The notes under the pieces are model-generated. The model was not told where the DNA came from. It saw only the letters and a program-made list of their open reading frames with translations, and ran no database searches. Positions 18,796 through 26,977 of a stretch of DNA of 52,937 bases are shown here, piece after piece. The stretch is taken from assembly GCA_024413595.1 (NCBI GenBank), contig JAKSUC010000019.1:1-52937 (forward strand). Direction: 5' to 3'. Position 1 is the stretch's first letter. Each line of letters begins with the position of its first letter. The translations under genes were made by a program, and so were the position numbers. The stretch is from Bacteroidales bacterium. Lineage in GTDB: Bacteria > Bacteroidota > Bacteroidia > Bacteroidales > UBA3824.

Positions 18796-19039
18796 CTATT
18801 GGAATAAAAATCGGCACCAAAAATATTCTTATACATATTTTAACCTTAACATCAGAATTTAAATTGTTACGAAAATTGTAACCTTTTTGATTTTTGTCAT
18901 TATAAATTACTTAAAATTAGTTAATTACTTAATAATTTTAATGTAAAATCTAAAAAAGTGTAACTAATTTTGTAACTAAATTAATGTGAAAAAATGAAAT
19001 AGGCACCATAAAAAAGGCATAAATTAATATGGTTATAAA
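18796..19039. other. non-coding stretch between terminator and tRNA-Pro unit
   Basis: No plausible gene is present. I see a small inverted repeat of GTTAC and GTAAC around 18867-18883 and a second GTAAC pair near 18960-18978 that contains a TAATTTTG. These could be weak binding or promoter sites, but nothing downstream is translated, and I would not call them functional. Confidence 0.4.
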
Positions 19040-19086
19040 CAAAAAAACTACTATTATTCAAGAAGTTATCAAAAATAATAGTAGTT
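19040..19086 (-). terminator. terminator of tRNA-Pro
   Basis: A perfect 13-bp inverted repeat (19046-19058 against 19074-19086) is followed on the minus strand by seven T. It lies 7 bases after the tRNA 3' end. Confidence 0.85.
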
Positions 19087-19092
19087 ATCAAG

Positions 19093-19165
19093 TCGGAGTG
19101 GCCAGGCTCGAACTGGCGACCTCAACGTCCCGAACGTTGCACGCTACCAACTGCGCTACACCCCG
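19093..19165 (-). tRNA. tRNA-Pro (anticodon CGG)
   Basis: The minus strand folds as a cloverleaf: 7-bp acceptor stem CGGGGTG/CACTCCG with one G-U pair, a D-arm with AGCGCAGTTGGTAGCG, an anticodon stem CAACG/CGTTG around TTCGGGA (anticodon CGG, reads CCG), and a T-arm with GTTCGAGCC. The discriminator is A and CCA is not encoded. The 73-nt length and the C1-G72 pair are typical of tRNA-Pro. Confidence 0.96.
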
Positions 19166-19174
19166 AATACCGCA

Positions 19175-19182
19175 CAAAATTA
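19175..19182 (-). promoter_or_regulatory. TAnnTTTG promoter (-7) of tRNA-Pro
   Basis: The minus strand reads TAATTTTG ten bases before the tRNA 5' end. The nearest TTTG upstream is 14 bases away, which is closer than usual. Confidence 0.55.
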
Positions 19183-19389
19183 GAGTATTTTTTATTCAAA
19201 AATTAATTTTTCTAAAGATTTTTTAGTATTTTTATAAAAAAAAATATTTTTTCATCTATACAATTAATAATCAAATAGATAAAATTATTATAAAGTTTTT
19301 CAAAAAAAAACAAAGAAATATATACATATATCAAAAAAATATACTAAATTTATAAAAATAATTTTTGAAAACGAATTGACATCAACACA

Positions 19390-20280
19390 ATGAATAAATT
19401 ATTAAAAATCAAGCAATTAAGTATTGCCTTATTATTAATAGCAATAACAAGTTGTAGTAGCGAAACTAAAAATAATTCGTCAGAAAATAACCAATCAGGA
19501 AGTCAAAGTAACGAACAAGTTACCGAAAACTCACAAAAAGACGAAGAATTAAAATTAGCTGAACAAAAAACAGAAGAACAAAAACAACAAAACGAAGATC
19601 CAACACAAGATCCAGTACCTTTAGAAGAAATATCACAAAATTATTCAATACCAACAGAACTAAAATATTGTGTTCAAAACGATGAATACTTATTTGACAA
19701 ATTCTATCCAATAGGTTGGAGCAAAGATGGACATTTTGCTTACATAAAAGAGCCAGCTGACGAAGCTGCTGGTTTATATTTCTTTGAATTTGTAATTCAA
19801 AATATGATAAGCGATAAAATCGTATATTCTTGGAAACCAGAAGACGATCCTGATGAAGGAAGCGTAAAACAAATGTGGAAAGATTACGAAATGCTTTTTG
19901 TTGAAAAACTTAATAAATATGGTATTATTCAACAAAAAAATATAAAACTAGAAGGCACTGAATTTACTAAAAACAACAAAAAATTTAAAATTATAATTGA
20001 AAACGACATGGAACCAAACGAAGATTTTGGTTTCGAAGTTGTAAAAAGCACTGATATATCAATCAAATCTCCTGATTTAGGCTCAAAACAAGTATACAAT
20101 TATACCGAAAAAGAATACAATCTTTGTGTCGGTAGAATTGTTCAAGGTGTTATAATGAGTCCTTTTGAAGATAGAGTTGCAATTATGGTTAAATCAGAAA
20201 GTTGTGGATACGAAGGGCCACCTAACGTAATTTCACAATTCCTTGTTGGAACAAATTTGACAGAAAGTTTTAAAAAATAA
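19390..20280 (+). CDS. hypothetical lipoprotein with long Glu/Gln-rich linker
   Basis: The signal peptide ends in ALLLIAITSC, with lipidated Cys22. Residues 23-80 form a disordered linker rich in Ser, Asn, Glu and Gln. The folded part from about residue 85 starts with a line typical of proteins that read out values (FYPIGWSKDGHFAYIKEPAD) and continues as beta-rich sequence. I do not recognise a family. It is followed at 72 bases by the amidase cassette on the same strand, but no hard evidence joins them. Confidence 0.75.
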   Translation: MNKLLKIKQLSIALLLIAITSCSSETKNNSSENNQSGSQSNEQVTENSQKDEELKLAEQKTEEQKQQNEDPTQDPVPLEEISQNYSIPTELKYCVQNDEYLFDKFYPIGWSKDGHFAYIKEPADEAAGLYFFEFVIQNMISDKIVYSWKPEDDPDEGSVKQMWKDYEMLFVEKLNKYGIIQQKNIKLEGTEFTKNNKKFKIIIENDMEPNEDFGFEVVKSTDISIKSPDLGSKQVYNYTEKEYNLCVGRIVQGVIMSPFEDRVAIMVKSESCGYEGPPNVISQFLVGTNLTESFKK

Positions 20281-20351
20281 TTGAAAAATTATTGTATATA
20301 CAAAAAAAAGCGTATATTTACCGTTAAATATTAACATATAAATCTGAAAGC

Positions 20352-21173
20352 ATGTTTATAATTGAGGATCATCTACTACAGCCTGGAGAAAGGGTGCGAA
20401 ATAAGCAATTAGTTAATAAAAGTAGCGGTGAATTTGAAAAAGGAAAACTTGACACAATAGTAATTCACTATACAGCAGGTCCTTTTCAATCTTCACTAAA
20501 TACTCTAAAAAATCCGAAAGTTAAAGCTTCAGCTCATGTTATTGTTGACCGTGATGGTTCTGTAACACAGTTAATTCCATTCAACGAAATTGCATGGCAT
20601 GCTGGAGAAAGTTCGTATGGAACACGCACTGGATTAAATAAATATTCTATTGGTATTGAAATTGTTAATTCAGGTCCATTAACAAAAAGTGGAAATGTTT
20701 ATCGTTCTTGGTATGGATCCGCTTATAATCCTAGCGATGTTATTGAAGCAATTCATAGAAACCAATCAACACCTAAATATTGGCATGTTTATACTCCAGA
20801 ACAAATTGAAACAGTAAAAGAACTTTGTTCTGCATTGATAGAAAAATATCAAATTAAACAAATTTTAGGTCACGAAGAAATTGCTCCGGCAAGAAAAACT
20901 GACCCAGGTCCTGCTTTTCCTCTTGACAAATTAAGAGAACAGCTTCTTGGAACTGATCGTCAAAACAACGGTGGAGCAGAAGCTCCTGATACAGGTAGAG
21001 TTATGGCTAGTACTTTAAACATTAGAAATACTCCTGAATCTAATGGTACTTTAGTTGCAAAACCTCTTTCTAAAGGAACTTTAGTTAGTATCGTTGAAGA
21101 AAAAAACGGTTGGTATAAAATTAGAACAACTATTGAAGGTTGGGTTTCAGCAAAATATGTAGATATAAACTAA
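20352..21173 (+). CDS. N-acetylmuramoyl-L-alanine amidase with C-terminal SH3 domain, no signal peptide
   Basis: The amidase_2 domain (residues 30-195) cuts the bond between muramic acid and L-alanine in peptidoglycan. The zinc ligands appear as H39 in TIVIHYTAGP, H174 in LGHEEIAPA and D184 in RKTDPGPAFP. A bacterial SH3 domain (about 216-273, MASTLNIRNTPES to GWVSAKYVDI) likely binds cell wall. The N-terminus is polar and shows no signal peptide, so export must rely on another route. It is the first gene of a tight group with three small membrane-protein genes (gaps of 10 bases, an 8-base overlap and 30 bases), like a phage lysis cassette or the wall-degrading part of an injection system. 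No phage structural genes are nearby. Confidence 0.9.
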   Translation: MFIIEDHLLQPGERVRNKQLVNKSSGEFEKGKLDTIVIHYTAGPFQSSLNTLKNPKVKASAHVIVDRDGSVTQLIPFNEIAWHAGESSYGTRTGLNKYSIGIEIVNSGPLTKSGNVYRSWYGSAYNPSDVIEAIHRNQSTPKYWHVYTPEQIETVKELCSALIEKYQIKQILGHEEIAPARKTDPGPAFPLDKLREQLLGTDRQNNGGAEAPDTGRVMASTLNIRNTPESNGTLVAKPLSKGTLVSIVEEKNGWYKIRTTIEGWVSAKYVDIN

Positions 21174-21183
21174 TAAATCAATT

Positions 21184-21615
21184 ATGAAAAAGTGGATTAT
21201 TATTATTGGATCAATCATAGTTGTCTTAATTGTTATTGGTGTTTTGCATGATGCTGGATATCTTAACTTTAAATGGACAACTCTATCAATGATTTTTGCT
21301 GCTTTAGCAGGTCCTTATACTTTTATGAAAAATATCTTCTTTAATTCTAATTCGGTTTCTAGCGTTGAAGAAATCCTTGAAAAAACAAAAAAAGGTCTTC
21401 TTAACGATGAAACTCACCGTGAAGAATATGATACTGAAATATCTAAAAAAGAAGAACAAATTAAATCTTTAGAAAAACAGATTGAAAATCTTGACACAAA
21501 ACTTCAAAATATTGAAACTCAATCTGAAATTCAAAGAGAAGAAGTGTGGAACATGAATTCAGAACAATTAGCAGCTGAATTTGAAAAAATGTATGGCAAC
21601 GAAAAAGATGAATAA
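21184..21615 (+). CDS. small membrane protein with coiled coil, holin-like position
   Basis: Two hydrophobic segments (about residues 4-22 and 30-50) are followed by a long charged coiled coil (about 62-125, with EEQIKSLEKQIENLDTKLQ). I do not recognise a family. The place, 10 bases after a signal-less amidase gene and overlapping the next gene, is like that of holin or spanin genes in lysis cassettes. This is inference from position and shape only. Confidence 0.7.
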   Translation: MKKWIIIIGSIIVVLIVIGVLHDAGYLNFKWTTLSMIFAALAGPYTFMKNIFFNSNSVSSVEEILEKTKKGLLNDETHREEYDTEISKKEEQIKSLEKQIENLDTKLQNIETQSEIQREEVWNMNSEQLAAEFEKMYGNEKDE

Positions 21616-22060
21616 AACTTTAATTTCAATAATAGCATTTTTATTAATATCGTTGACAAACATCGAAAATGCTATGTCGCAAATAACTCTTCAATGCGTA
21701 AAACCAGGTCAACAACTCACTATTGCTCCTGAAAACGACACTCTTTGGGTTATAAACGACTATAGAATGAGAAAGGCTGTTGAAACAGGTCGTCTTTATA
21801 AATTCGAACTTGAAAAAAATCAAATCCTTTCTCAAAAATGTGACACTCTTAACGAAATAATTACACAAAAAGACTCACTAATTGCCACAATCAAAGCCGA
21901 TCGTGGTTATTACGAAACAGAATTAAAAGATTGTAGACAAGATACCCAAAAAGCTGGAGACCTAGCTAAAAAATACCAAAAAAGAGCTAAATTTGCTACA
22001 ATTGGTTGCGTTGGTGCTGCTGCTATCGGTTTTGTTGTCGGAATTCTAATAGCTAAATAA
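21608..22060 (+). CDS. small exported coiled-coil protein with C-terminal membrane helix
   Basis: I chose the ATG at 21608, which starts a signal-like peptide (KTLISIIAFLLISLTNIENA); the earlier in-frame ATG lies inside the upstream gene and adds a charged tail. After the signal come a short beta part (QITLQCVKPGQQLTIAPEN), a coiled coil (about 70-120), and a C-terminal glycine- and alanine-rich membrane helix (CVGAAAIGFVVGILI). It overlaps the upstream gene by 8 bases. A protein that spans the periplasm with both ends anchored would fit a spanin-like role, but I cannot name the family. Confidence 0.7.
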   Translation: MNKTLISIIAFLLISLTNIENAMSQITLQCVKPGQQLTIAPENDTLWVINDYRMRKAVETGRLYKFELEKNQILSQKCDTLNEIITQKDSLIATIKADRGYYETELKDCRQDTQKAGDLAKKYQKRAKFATIGCVGAAAIGFVVGILIAK

Positions 22061-22090
22061 GATATTAACTATAAAAAATTAAAATAAAAC

Positions 22091-22609
22091 ATGGAAACAA
22101 ACGCATACATGGACGTAGTTCCGTATTATAGCTCACATCCAACAGAATATTTTGCTGCGATATATATTCCAGTAATGATTTGGATGGCATTATCTTTAAT
22201 CTTCGTCATTATTATGTTTAAAAAATATACTTTTGGTGATTGGACTAAAGAAAATCCAAACCCTTGCGATGGAGAAACTTTTAATATGCCTCGTGGTACA
22301 TTTCGTGGAATTTTAACTTTATCTTTGCTTTTTATCACTGTTGTTATTGAATTAGCAAATGTTAAAATTATCGGTCTAGAACAAGAATTCACTGAATTTA
22401 TGGCAGCTTTTCAAATGATGATTGCTTTCTATTTTGGAGCAAAAGTTATGCACCATATCAATTCTGTTGATAAGAGCAAAACAAAAGCCTTGGCAGAAGC
22501 AGCAGAAGCTACTGCTTTGGGTACAGCTTCTAGTACTTTTACTTCTTGTGAAAGTGGAGTTACTACAGTTGATAACTCATACTTCGAAGAAGAAGGAGCT
22601 TTAGGTTAG
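22091..22609 (+). CDS. small integral membrane protein of the amidase cassette
   Basis: A 172-residue protein has three hydrophobic stretches (about 22-45, 76-95 and 108-125). Between the first two is PRGTFRGILTLSLLF, a motif that also starts a membrane helix in several uncharacterised prokaryotic membrane proteins. The C-terminal 45 residues are soluble and acidic. It is the last gene before a strong terminator, so it is likely transcribed with the amidase. The function is unknown. Confidence 0.7.
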   Translation: METNAYMDVVPYYSSHPTEYFAAIYIPVMIWMALSLIFVIIMFKKYTFGDWTKENPNPCDGETFNMPRGTFRGILTLSLLFITVVIELANVKIIGLEQEFTEFMAAFQMMIAFYFGAKVMHHINSVDKSKTKALAEAAEATALGTASSTFTSCESGVTTVDNSYFEEEGALG

Positions 22610-22629
22610 TTAATTTTTAACTAAAATAT

Positions 22630-22664
22630 TTAAGCCGAAAGATAATATCTTTCGGCTTTTTTAA
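22630..22664 (+). terminator. rho-independent terminator of the amidase cassette
   Basis: An 11-bp perfect stem (AAGCCGAAAGA from 22632 against its complement from 22648) is followed by a T-run. Confidence 0.9.
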
Positions 22665-22704
22665 ATTTTTATAGTTTTTTTTTAAATTTTTAAAAATCTG
22701 TATT

Positions 22705-25700
22705 TTGGAAAATATTATTTCTAGTCTTTATAAAAATCACCCTGGACATGATATTATAAATCAAGAACTTAAAAAAAATAATCATATTCAAATCAAAGGG
22801 TTAAACACCTCGGCTATTGCATTTTTTATTTCTTCTGACAAAATCATTAATTCTAAACCTACTATTTATATTGCTAATTCAGACGAAAATGCAGCTTATC
22901 TATACAACGATTTTCAATCTGCTGAAAATAATCGTGAGGTTTTTTTCTACCCTTTTTCTCATAAAAAATCTGCTTTAAAAAAAGCTGAAAATATTATTTG
23001 CCCAGAATTTATTTTGTCTAAAACAGAAGTATTAGACAAAATTTCTAAGCTAAATAATTATATTATTGTTACTTATCCTGAAGCTATTGCTGAAAACGTT
23101 ATTTCTGCTAACGACCTTATTAAAAATACTCTTGAACTTGAAGTTGGTAATAAAATTAACACTGATTTTGTGATTGAAGTTCTTGAATCTTATAATTTTA
23201 CTAGAACAGATTTTGTTTTTCAACCTGGTCAATATTCTCAAAGAGGTAGCATTATCGACATTTTCTCGTTTTCTAACGATAATCCATATCGTATTGATTT
23301 TTTTGGCGAAGAAATCGACTCAATTAGAACTTTTGATACAATTAATCAACTTTCTATCGAAAAAAAACAAAAAATAACTATTATTCCTAATATCTGTAAA
23401 TCAGATGATAATACTAATAAAATCCCATTTTTGAAATTTATTTCTCAAAATAGTATCATTTGGTTTGAAGACTCTGAATATTGTAAACAACAAATTGATT
23501 TTGTTGCTAAAGAATCATCTTTCACTACCGAAGATAATGATATTGACGAAACTATTATTCCTCAATTTGTTGATTTAAAAGAATTTAACAATATTATTTC
23601 TAATTTTACATATTTTGATAATAGTCCTACTATTAAATTAAATTGTCAAATAAAATTTAATATTTCTATTCAACCTAATTTTCAAAAAAACTTTGCTTTA
23701 TTATCTCAAAATCTTATTAAATATCAAGATTTAGGATACAAAACATATATTTCGGCTCAAAACGAAAAACAATTTATACGACTTCACGACATTTTTAATT
23801 CTGACTCTAATATTCAAAAAGTTAATTTTGAAAATGTTATTATGTCTACTCACGAAGGTTTTGTTGACAACGATTTAAAACTATGTTGCTATTCTGACCA
23901 TCAAATTTTTGAACGTTATCTAAAATATCGTCTCAAAGAAGCAAAAATCAAAAAAAACAAACAAGCTATCACTCTTAACGAGATGAATAGCTTAAAACCA
24001 GGTGATTATGTTGTTCATATTGATCACGGAATTGGTACTTTTGGTGGTCTTGAAACTATTGAAAATAATGGTCACAAACAAGAAGTTGTCAGATTAGTTT
24101 ATAAAGACAATGATATTCTTTATGTTAGTATTCATGCTTTACATAAAATTTCTAAATATAAAGGTTCTGAAGGTGAAGCTCCTTCTATTTATAAATTAGG
24201 AAGCAATACTTGGAACAAATTAAAACAAAAAGCAAAGTCAAGAGTTAAAGATATTGCGCAAAGTCTAATTAAACTTTATGCACAAAGAAAACAACAAAAA
24301 GGTTTTGCTTTTTCTCCTGACTCATATCTTCAACAAGCTCTAGAAGCTTCTTTTATTTACGAAGATACACCAGATCAAGAAAAAGCTACTGCCGCTGTTA
24401 AACAAGATATGGAATCTATCGAACCTATGGATCGTTTAATTTGTGGTGATGTAGGGTTTGGTAAAACAGAAGTGGCTATTCGTGCTGCTTTTAAAGCTGC
24501 AACTGATAGTAAACAAGTTGCAGTTTTGGTTCCGACAACTATTTTAGCACTTCAACATTATAATACTTTTAAAGAAAGACTAAAAGAATTGCCATGTAAT
24601 GTTGAATATATCAGTCGTTTACGAAGTACAAAAGATATTAAAAATATTCAAAAACGTTTAGCCAATGGCGAAATTGATATTTTAATTGGTACTCACAAAA
24701 TAATTGGTAAAGATATAGTTTTCAAAGATTTAGGTTTACTAATTATTGACGAAGAGCAAAAATTTGGTGTGGCTGTAAAAGAAAAGCTAAAACAAATGAA
24801 ATTAAATGTTGATACTTTAACACTTTCTGCAACTCCAATTCCAAGAACATTACAATTTTCACTTTTAGGAGCAAGAGATTTGTCAATTATTAACACTCCT
24901 CCTCCAAATAGATATCCTATTATTACAGAAGTACATACTTTTAATCAAGATATAATAAAAGAAGCCATCGACTATGAACTTGATAGAAATGGACAAGTTT
25001 TTATTATTCAAAATAAAATAAAAGATTTATACAAAACAGAACAACTTGTTAATAAATTATGTCCAAAAGCAACTACAATTACTGCACACGGACAAATGGA
25101 TGGTAAAATATTAGAAAACATAATGTTAGGATTTATTAACAATGAAGCTGATGTTTTAATCTGTACTACAATTATCGAAAGTGGTCTTGATATTCCTAAC
25201 GCTAATACTATAATTGTTTTTGACGCTCAAAATTTTGGTCTTAGCGAACTTCACCAACTTAGAGGTCGTGTGGGTCGTTCTAACAAAAAGGCATTCTGCT
25301 ATTTAATGGCTCATCCTGAAGAAAATATGACTCCTCAAGCTAGACAAAGATTAAAAGCTATTGAAAGTTTTTCTGAATTAGGAAGCGGTTTTAATGTTGC
25401 TCTTCAAGATTTGGATATCAGAGGCGCTGGAAATATGCTGGGCGGTGAACAAAGTGGATTTATTACAGAAATTGGTATGGAAACATATCAAAAAATTCTA
25501 GACGAAGCTATTACTGAAATTAAAGATCAAGAATATAAAGAATCTTTAAATTCTGAAACAAAAGAAGATAATATACAATCTTCTAAAAACAACAAAAAAC
25601 AAGAAAACTTAAAATTTGTAACTGATTGTACCATCGACACTGATATGGAATTATTATTACCTGATAATTATGTAGAAAATATTACTGAAAGAGTAAAAAT

Positions 25701-26085
25701 TTATAAAAAACTTGATAATACTAAAGACGAAGAAAGTTTATCAAAAATTATAGAAAAACTTATCGACAGATTTGGTAAAATTCCTGAACAAACTGAACAA
25801 TTATTTAATATTGTTAGATTGAGATGGATTGCTATTCAATTAGGTATGGAAAGAATTATACTTAAAAATCAAAAAATGATTTGTTATTTGGTTTCTGATC
25901 AAGAATCATCATACTACTCATCTCCTATTTTTGGAAAAATTTTAATGTTTTTACAAAATTGTCACAATAATAATTGTAGATTAAAACCAACTAATGGAAA
26001 AGCAAGTTTAGTTGTCGAAAATATTGATAATCCATTAAAAGCTTTAAAATTCTTAAAATCAGTTAATGAAACACAAAAAAAATAA
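22705..26085 (+). CDS. mfd: transcription-repair coupling factor
   Basis: Mfd removes RNA polymerase stalled at DNA damage and brings in UvrA. The order is: a UvrB-like N-terminal module, the RNA-polymerase-interacting domain near residue 430 (LKPGDYVVHIDHGIGTFGG), the translocase with Walker A at about residue 580 (CGDVGFGKTEVAIRAAFKA), the DEEQ box at about 680 (LLIIDEEQKFGV), motif III TLSATPIPRTL, motif VI QLRGRVGRSNKKAFCYL, and the C-terminal TRCF domain after a low-complexity insertion near residue 950. The 1126 residues are full length. No ATG lies at the right place, and the TTG at 22705 followed by ENIISSLYKNHPG is the best start. Confidence 0.96.
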   Translation: MENIISSLYKNHPGHDIINQELKKNNHIQIKGLNTSAIAFFISSDKIINSKPTIYIANSDENAAYLYNDFQSAENNREVFFYPFSHKKSALKKAENIICPEFILSKTEVLDKISKLNNYIIVTYPEAIAENVISANDLIKNTLELEVGNKINTDFVIEVLESYNFTRTDFVFQPGQYSQRGSIIDIFSFSNDNPYRIDFFGEEIDSIRTFDTINQLSIEKKQKITIIPNICKSDDNTNKIPFLKFISQNSIIWFEDSEYCKQQIDFVAKESSFTTEDNDIDETIIPQFVDLKEFNNIISNFTYFDNSPTIKLNCQIKFNISIQPNFQKNFALLSQNLIKYQDLGYKTYISAQNEKQFIRLHDIFNSDSNIQKVNFENVIMSTHEGFVDNDLKLCCYSDHQIFERYLKYRLKEAKIKKNKQAITLNEMNSLKPGDYVVHIDHGIGTFGGLETIENNGHKQEVVRLVYKDNDILYVSIHALHKISKYKGSEGEAPSIYKLGSNTWNKLKQKAKSRVKDIAQSLIKLYAQRKQQKGFAFSPDSYLQQALEASFIYEDTPDQEKATAAVKQDMESIEPMDRLICGDVGFGKTEVAIRAAFKAATDSKQVAVLVPTTILALQHYNTFKERLKELPCNVEYISRLRSTKDIKNIQKRLANGEIDILIGTHKIIGKDIVFKDLGLLIIDEEQKFGVAVKEKLKQMKLNVDTLTLSATPIPRTLQFSLLGARDLSIINTPPPNRYPIITEVHTFNQDIIKEAIDYELDRNGQVFIIQNKIKDLYKTEQLVNKLCPKATTITAHGQMDGKILENIMLGFINNEADVLICTTIIESGLDIPNANTIIVFDAQNFGLSELHQLRGRVGRSNKKAFCYLMAHPEENMTPQARQRLKAIESFSELGSGFNVALQDLDIRGAGNMLGGEQSGFITEIGMETYQKILDEAITEIKDQEYKESLNSETKEDNIQSSKNNKKQENLKFVTDCTIDTDMELLLPDNYVENITERVKIYKKLDNTKDEESLSKIIEKLIDRFGKIPEQTEQLFNIVRLRWIAIQLGMERIILKNQKMICYLVSDQESSYYSSPIFGKILMFLQNCHNNNCRLKPTNGKASLVVENIDNPLKALKFLKSVNETQKK

Positions 26086-26113
26086 TTTTTATAAAAAAAT
26101 TAATAAAAAATTA

Positions 26114-26143
26114 TTTGTATTCAATATTTTTTTAGTATATTTG
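26114..26143 (+). promoter_or_regulatory. promoter of the XRE regulator gene
   Basis: TATATTTG (26136-26143) has TTTG (26114-26117) upstream with an 18-base gap. The leader to the ATG at 26216 would be about 65 bases. Confidence 0.65.
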
Positions 26144-26215
26144 GTAAATTACTTTTGGATAATATCTTAAAAAAGTAACCTAATAATTAAATTACTGATT
26201 TTTAATATTTTAGCT

Positions 26216-26575
26216 ATGAACATTACAACAAAAATTCAACGTCTTAGAAGAGAAAAAGGATGGTCAGTTGCTAAATTAGCAAGAGAAACTGATATTCCTA
26301 CAGTTAGTTTGCGAGTTATGTTGAGTCGTGAAGATCCTAACAACTATAGCATCAAATCTCTTATTAAACTTGCTGATGTTTTGGGTGTTACTGTTAGTTA
26401 CTTAACTCTTGAAGAAAACGAAACAGACAAACCTCAACTAACCGAATCACAACGTAAAGAATTAATAAATCAATTTAACAAAACTATCGAAAATTATTTC
26501 GAACTTGTTAAACCTGGTGCTTATCAAGAGAAAAAAGAATTTGACAATTTTGATGATGACGAATTTGATGATTAA
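26216..26575 (+). CDS. XRE family helix-turn-helix regulator
   Basis: The first 70 residues form a Cro/CI-type DNA-binding domain (KIQRLRREKGWSVAKLARETDIPTV split over helices 1-3, then SLIKLADVLGVTVSYL). The remaining 45 residues are charged and end in an acidic tail (FDDDEFDD). The protein binds DNA in the cytoplasm. No toxin or phage partner gene follows, so it is an orphan regulator. The target is unknown. Confidence 0.85.
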   Translation: MNITTKIQRLRREKGWSVAKLARETDIPTVSLRVMLSREDPNNYSIKSLIKLADVLGVTVSYLTLEENETDKPQLTESQRKELINQFNKTIENYFELVKPGAYQEKKEFDNFDDDEFDD

Positions 26576-26977
26576 TCGTCATAATTAGAATTATCATTGG
26601 TAGCTGTTTATCTCGCGTTGTGCGGATGATTTATTTGGGCAAATAATATACTTATATTCACATAATGATGCGAATCGAGTATTTCTACTTTGGATTTTGT
26701 TATTTTTTCCGCCCAATATGCTAGAATTTTGTTTCTTTCTGTTTCACAGACATCCGCACCAAATGCGAGTTTTAATTTTAAATACCCGTTTGAAATTATT
26801 CCACTACACATAATTTGTATTTTATATTTAATAGGTTTTTGTATATAGACGTTTACAAATGCTATGCCATTTTTATATTTATATCAATAAATGGCTTATT
26901 TTAGAATTTCTTTATATGATTTTAGTCTATTCAAAAATCTACTAATTAGCTTTAATACAGATATTTACAATTATTCT
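26576..26977. other. intergenic stretch with a GC-richer patch
   Basis: About 400 bases separate the XRE gene and the GH13 gene. Apart from the doubtful small gene on the minus strand, I see a 7-bp inverted repeat (GCCATTT at 26866 against its complement at 26889) with a 16-base loop and no T-run, so it is not a clear terminator. Confidence 0.4.
26608..26811 (-). CDS. doubtful 67-residue hypothetical protein or gene remnant
   Basis: The frame runs from an ATG at 26811 to a stop at 26608 and is open about 26 codons further upstream. It has a balanced amino-acid composition (LKLKLAFGADVCETERNKI, then ILAYWAEKITKSKVEILDS) that is unusual for a chance frame in such AT-rich DNA. Its G+C is visibly above that of the neighbours. 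I do not recognise it. It may be the end of a decayed transferred gene. Confidence 0.35.
   Translation of the reverse strand: MCSGIISNGYLKLKLAFGADVCETERNKILAYWAEKITKSKVEILDSHHYVNISILFAQINHPHNAR

Noticed and set aside
18965..18972. TAATTTTG as promoter of a small RNA
   Set aside because: No -33 box, no gene behind it, and the downstream hairpin has its T-run only on the other strand.
19029..19226. 65-codon plus-strand frame over tRNA-Pro
   Set aside because: It is antisense to a clear tRNA and its terminator; its sequence is the translated complement of the tRNA.
26866..26895. Inverted repeat as XRE or GH13 terminator
   Set aside because: The stem is short, the loop is 16 bases and no T-run follows on either strand.
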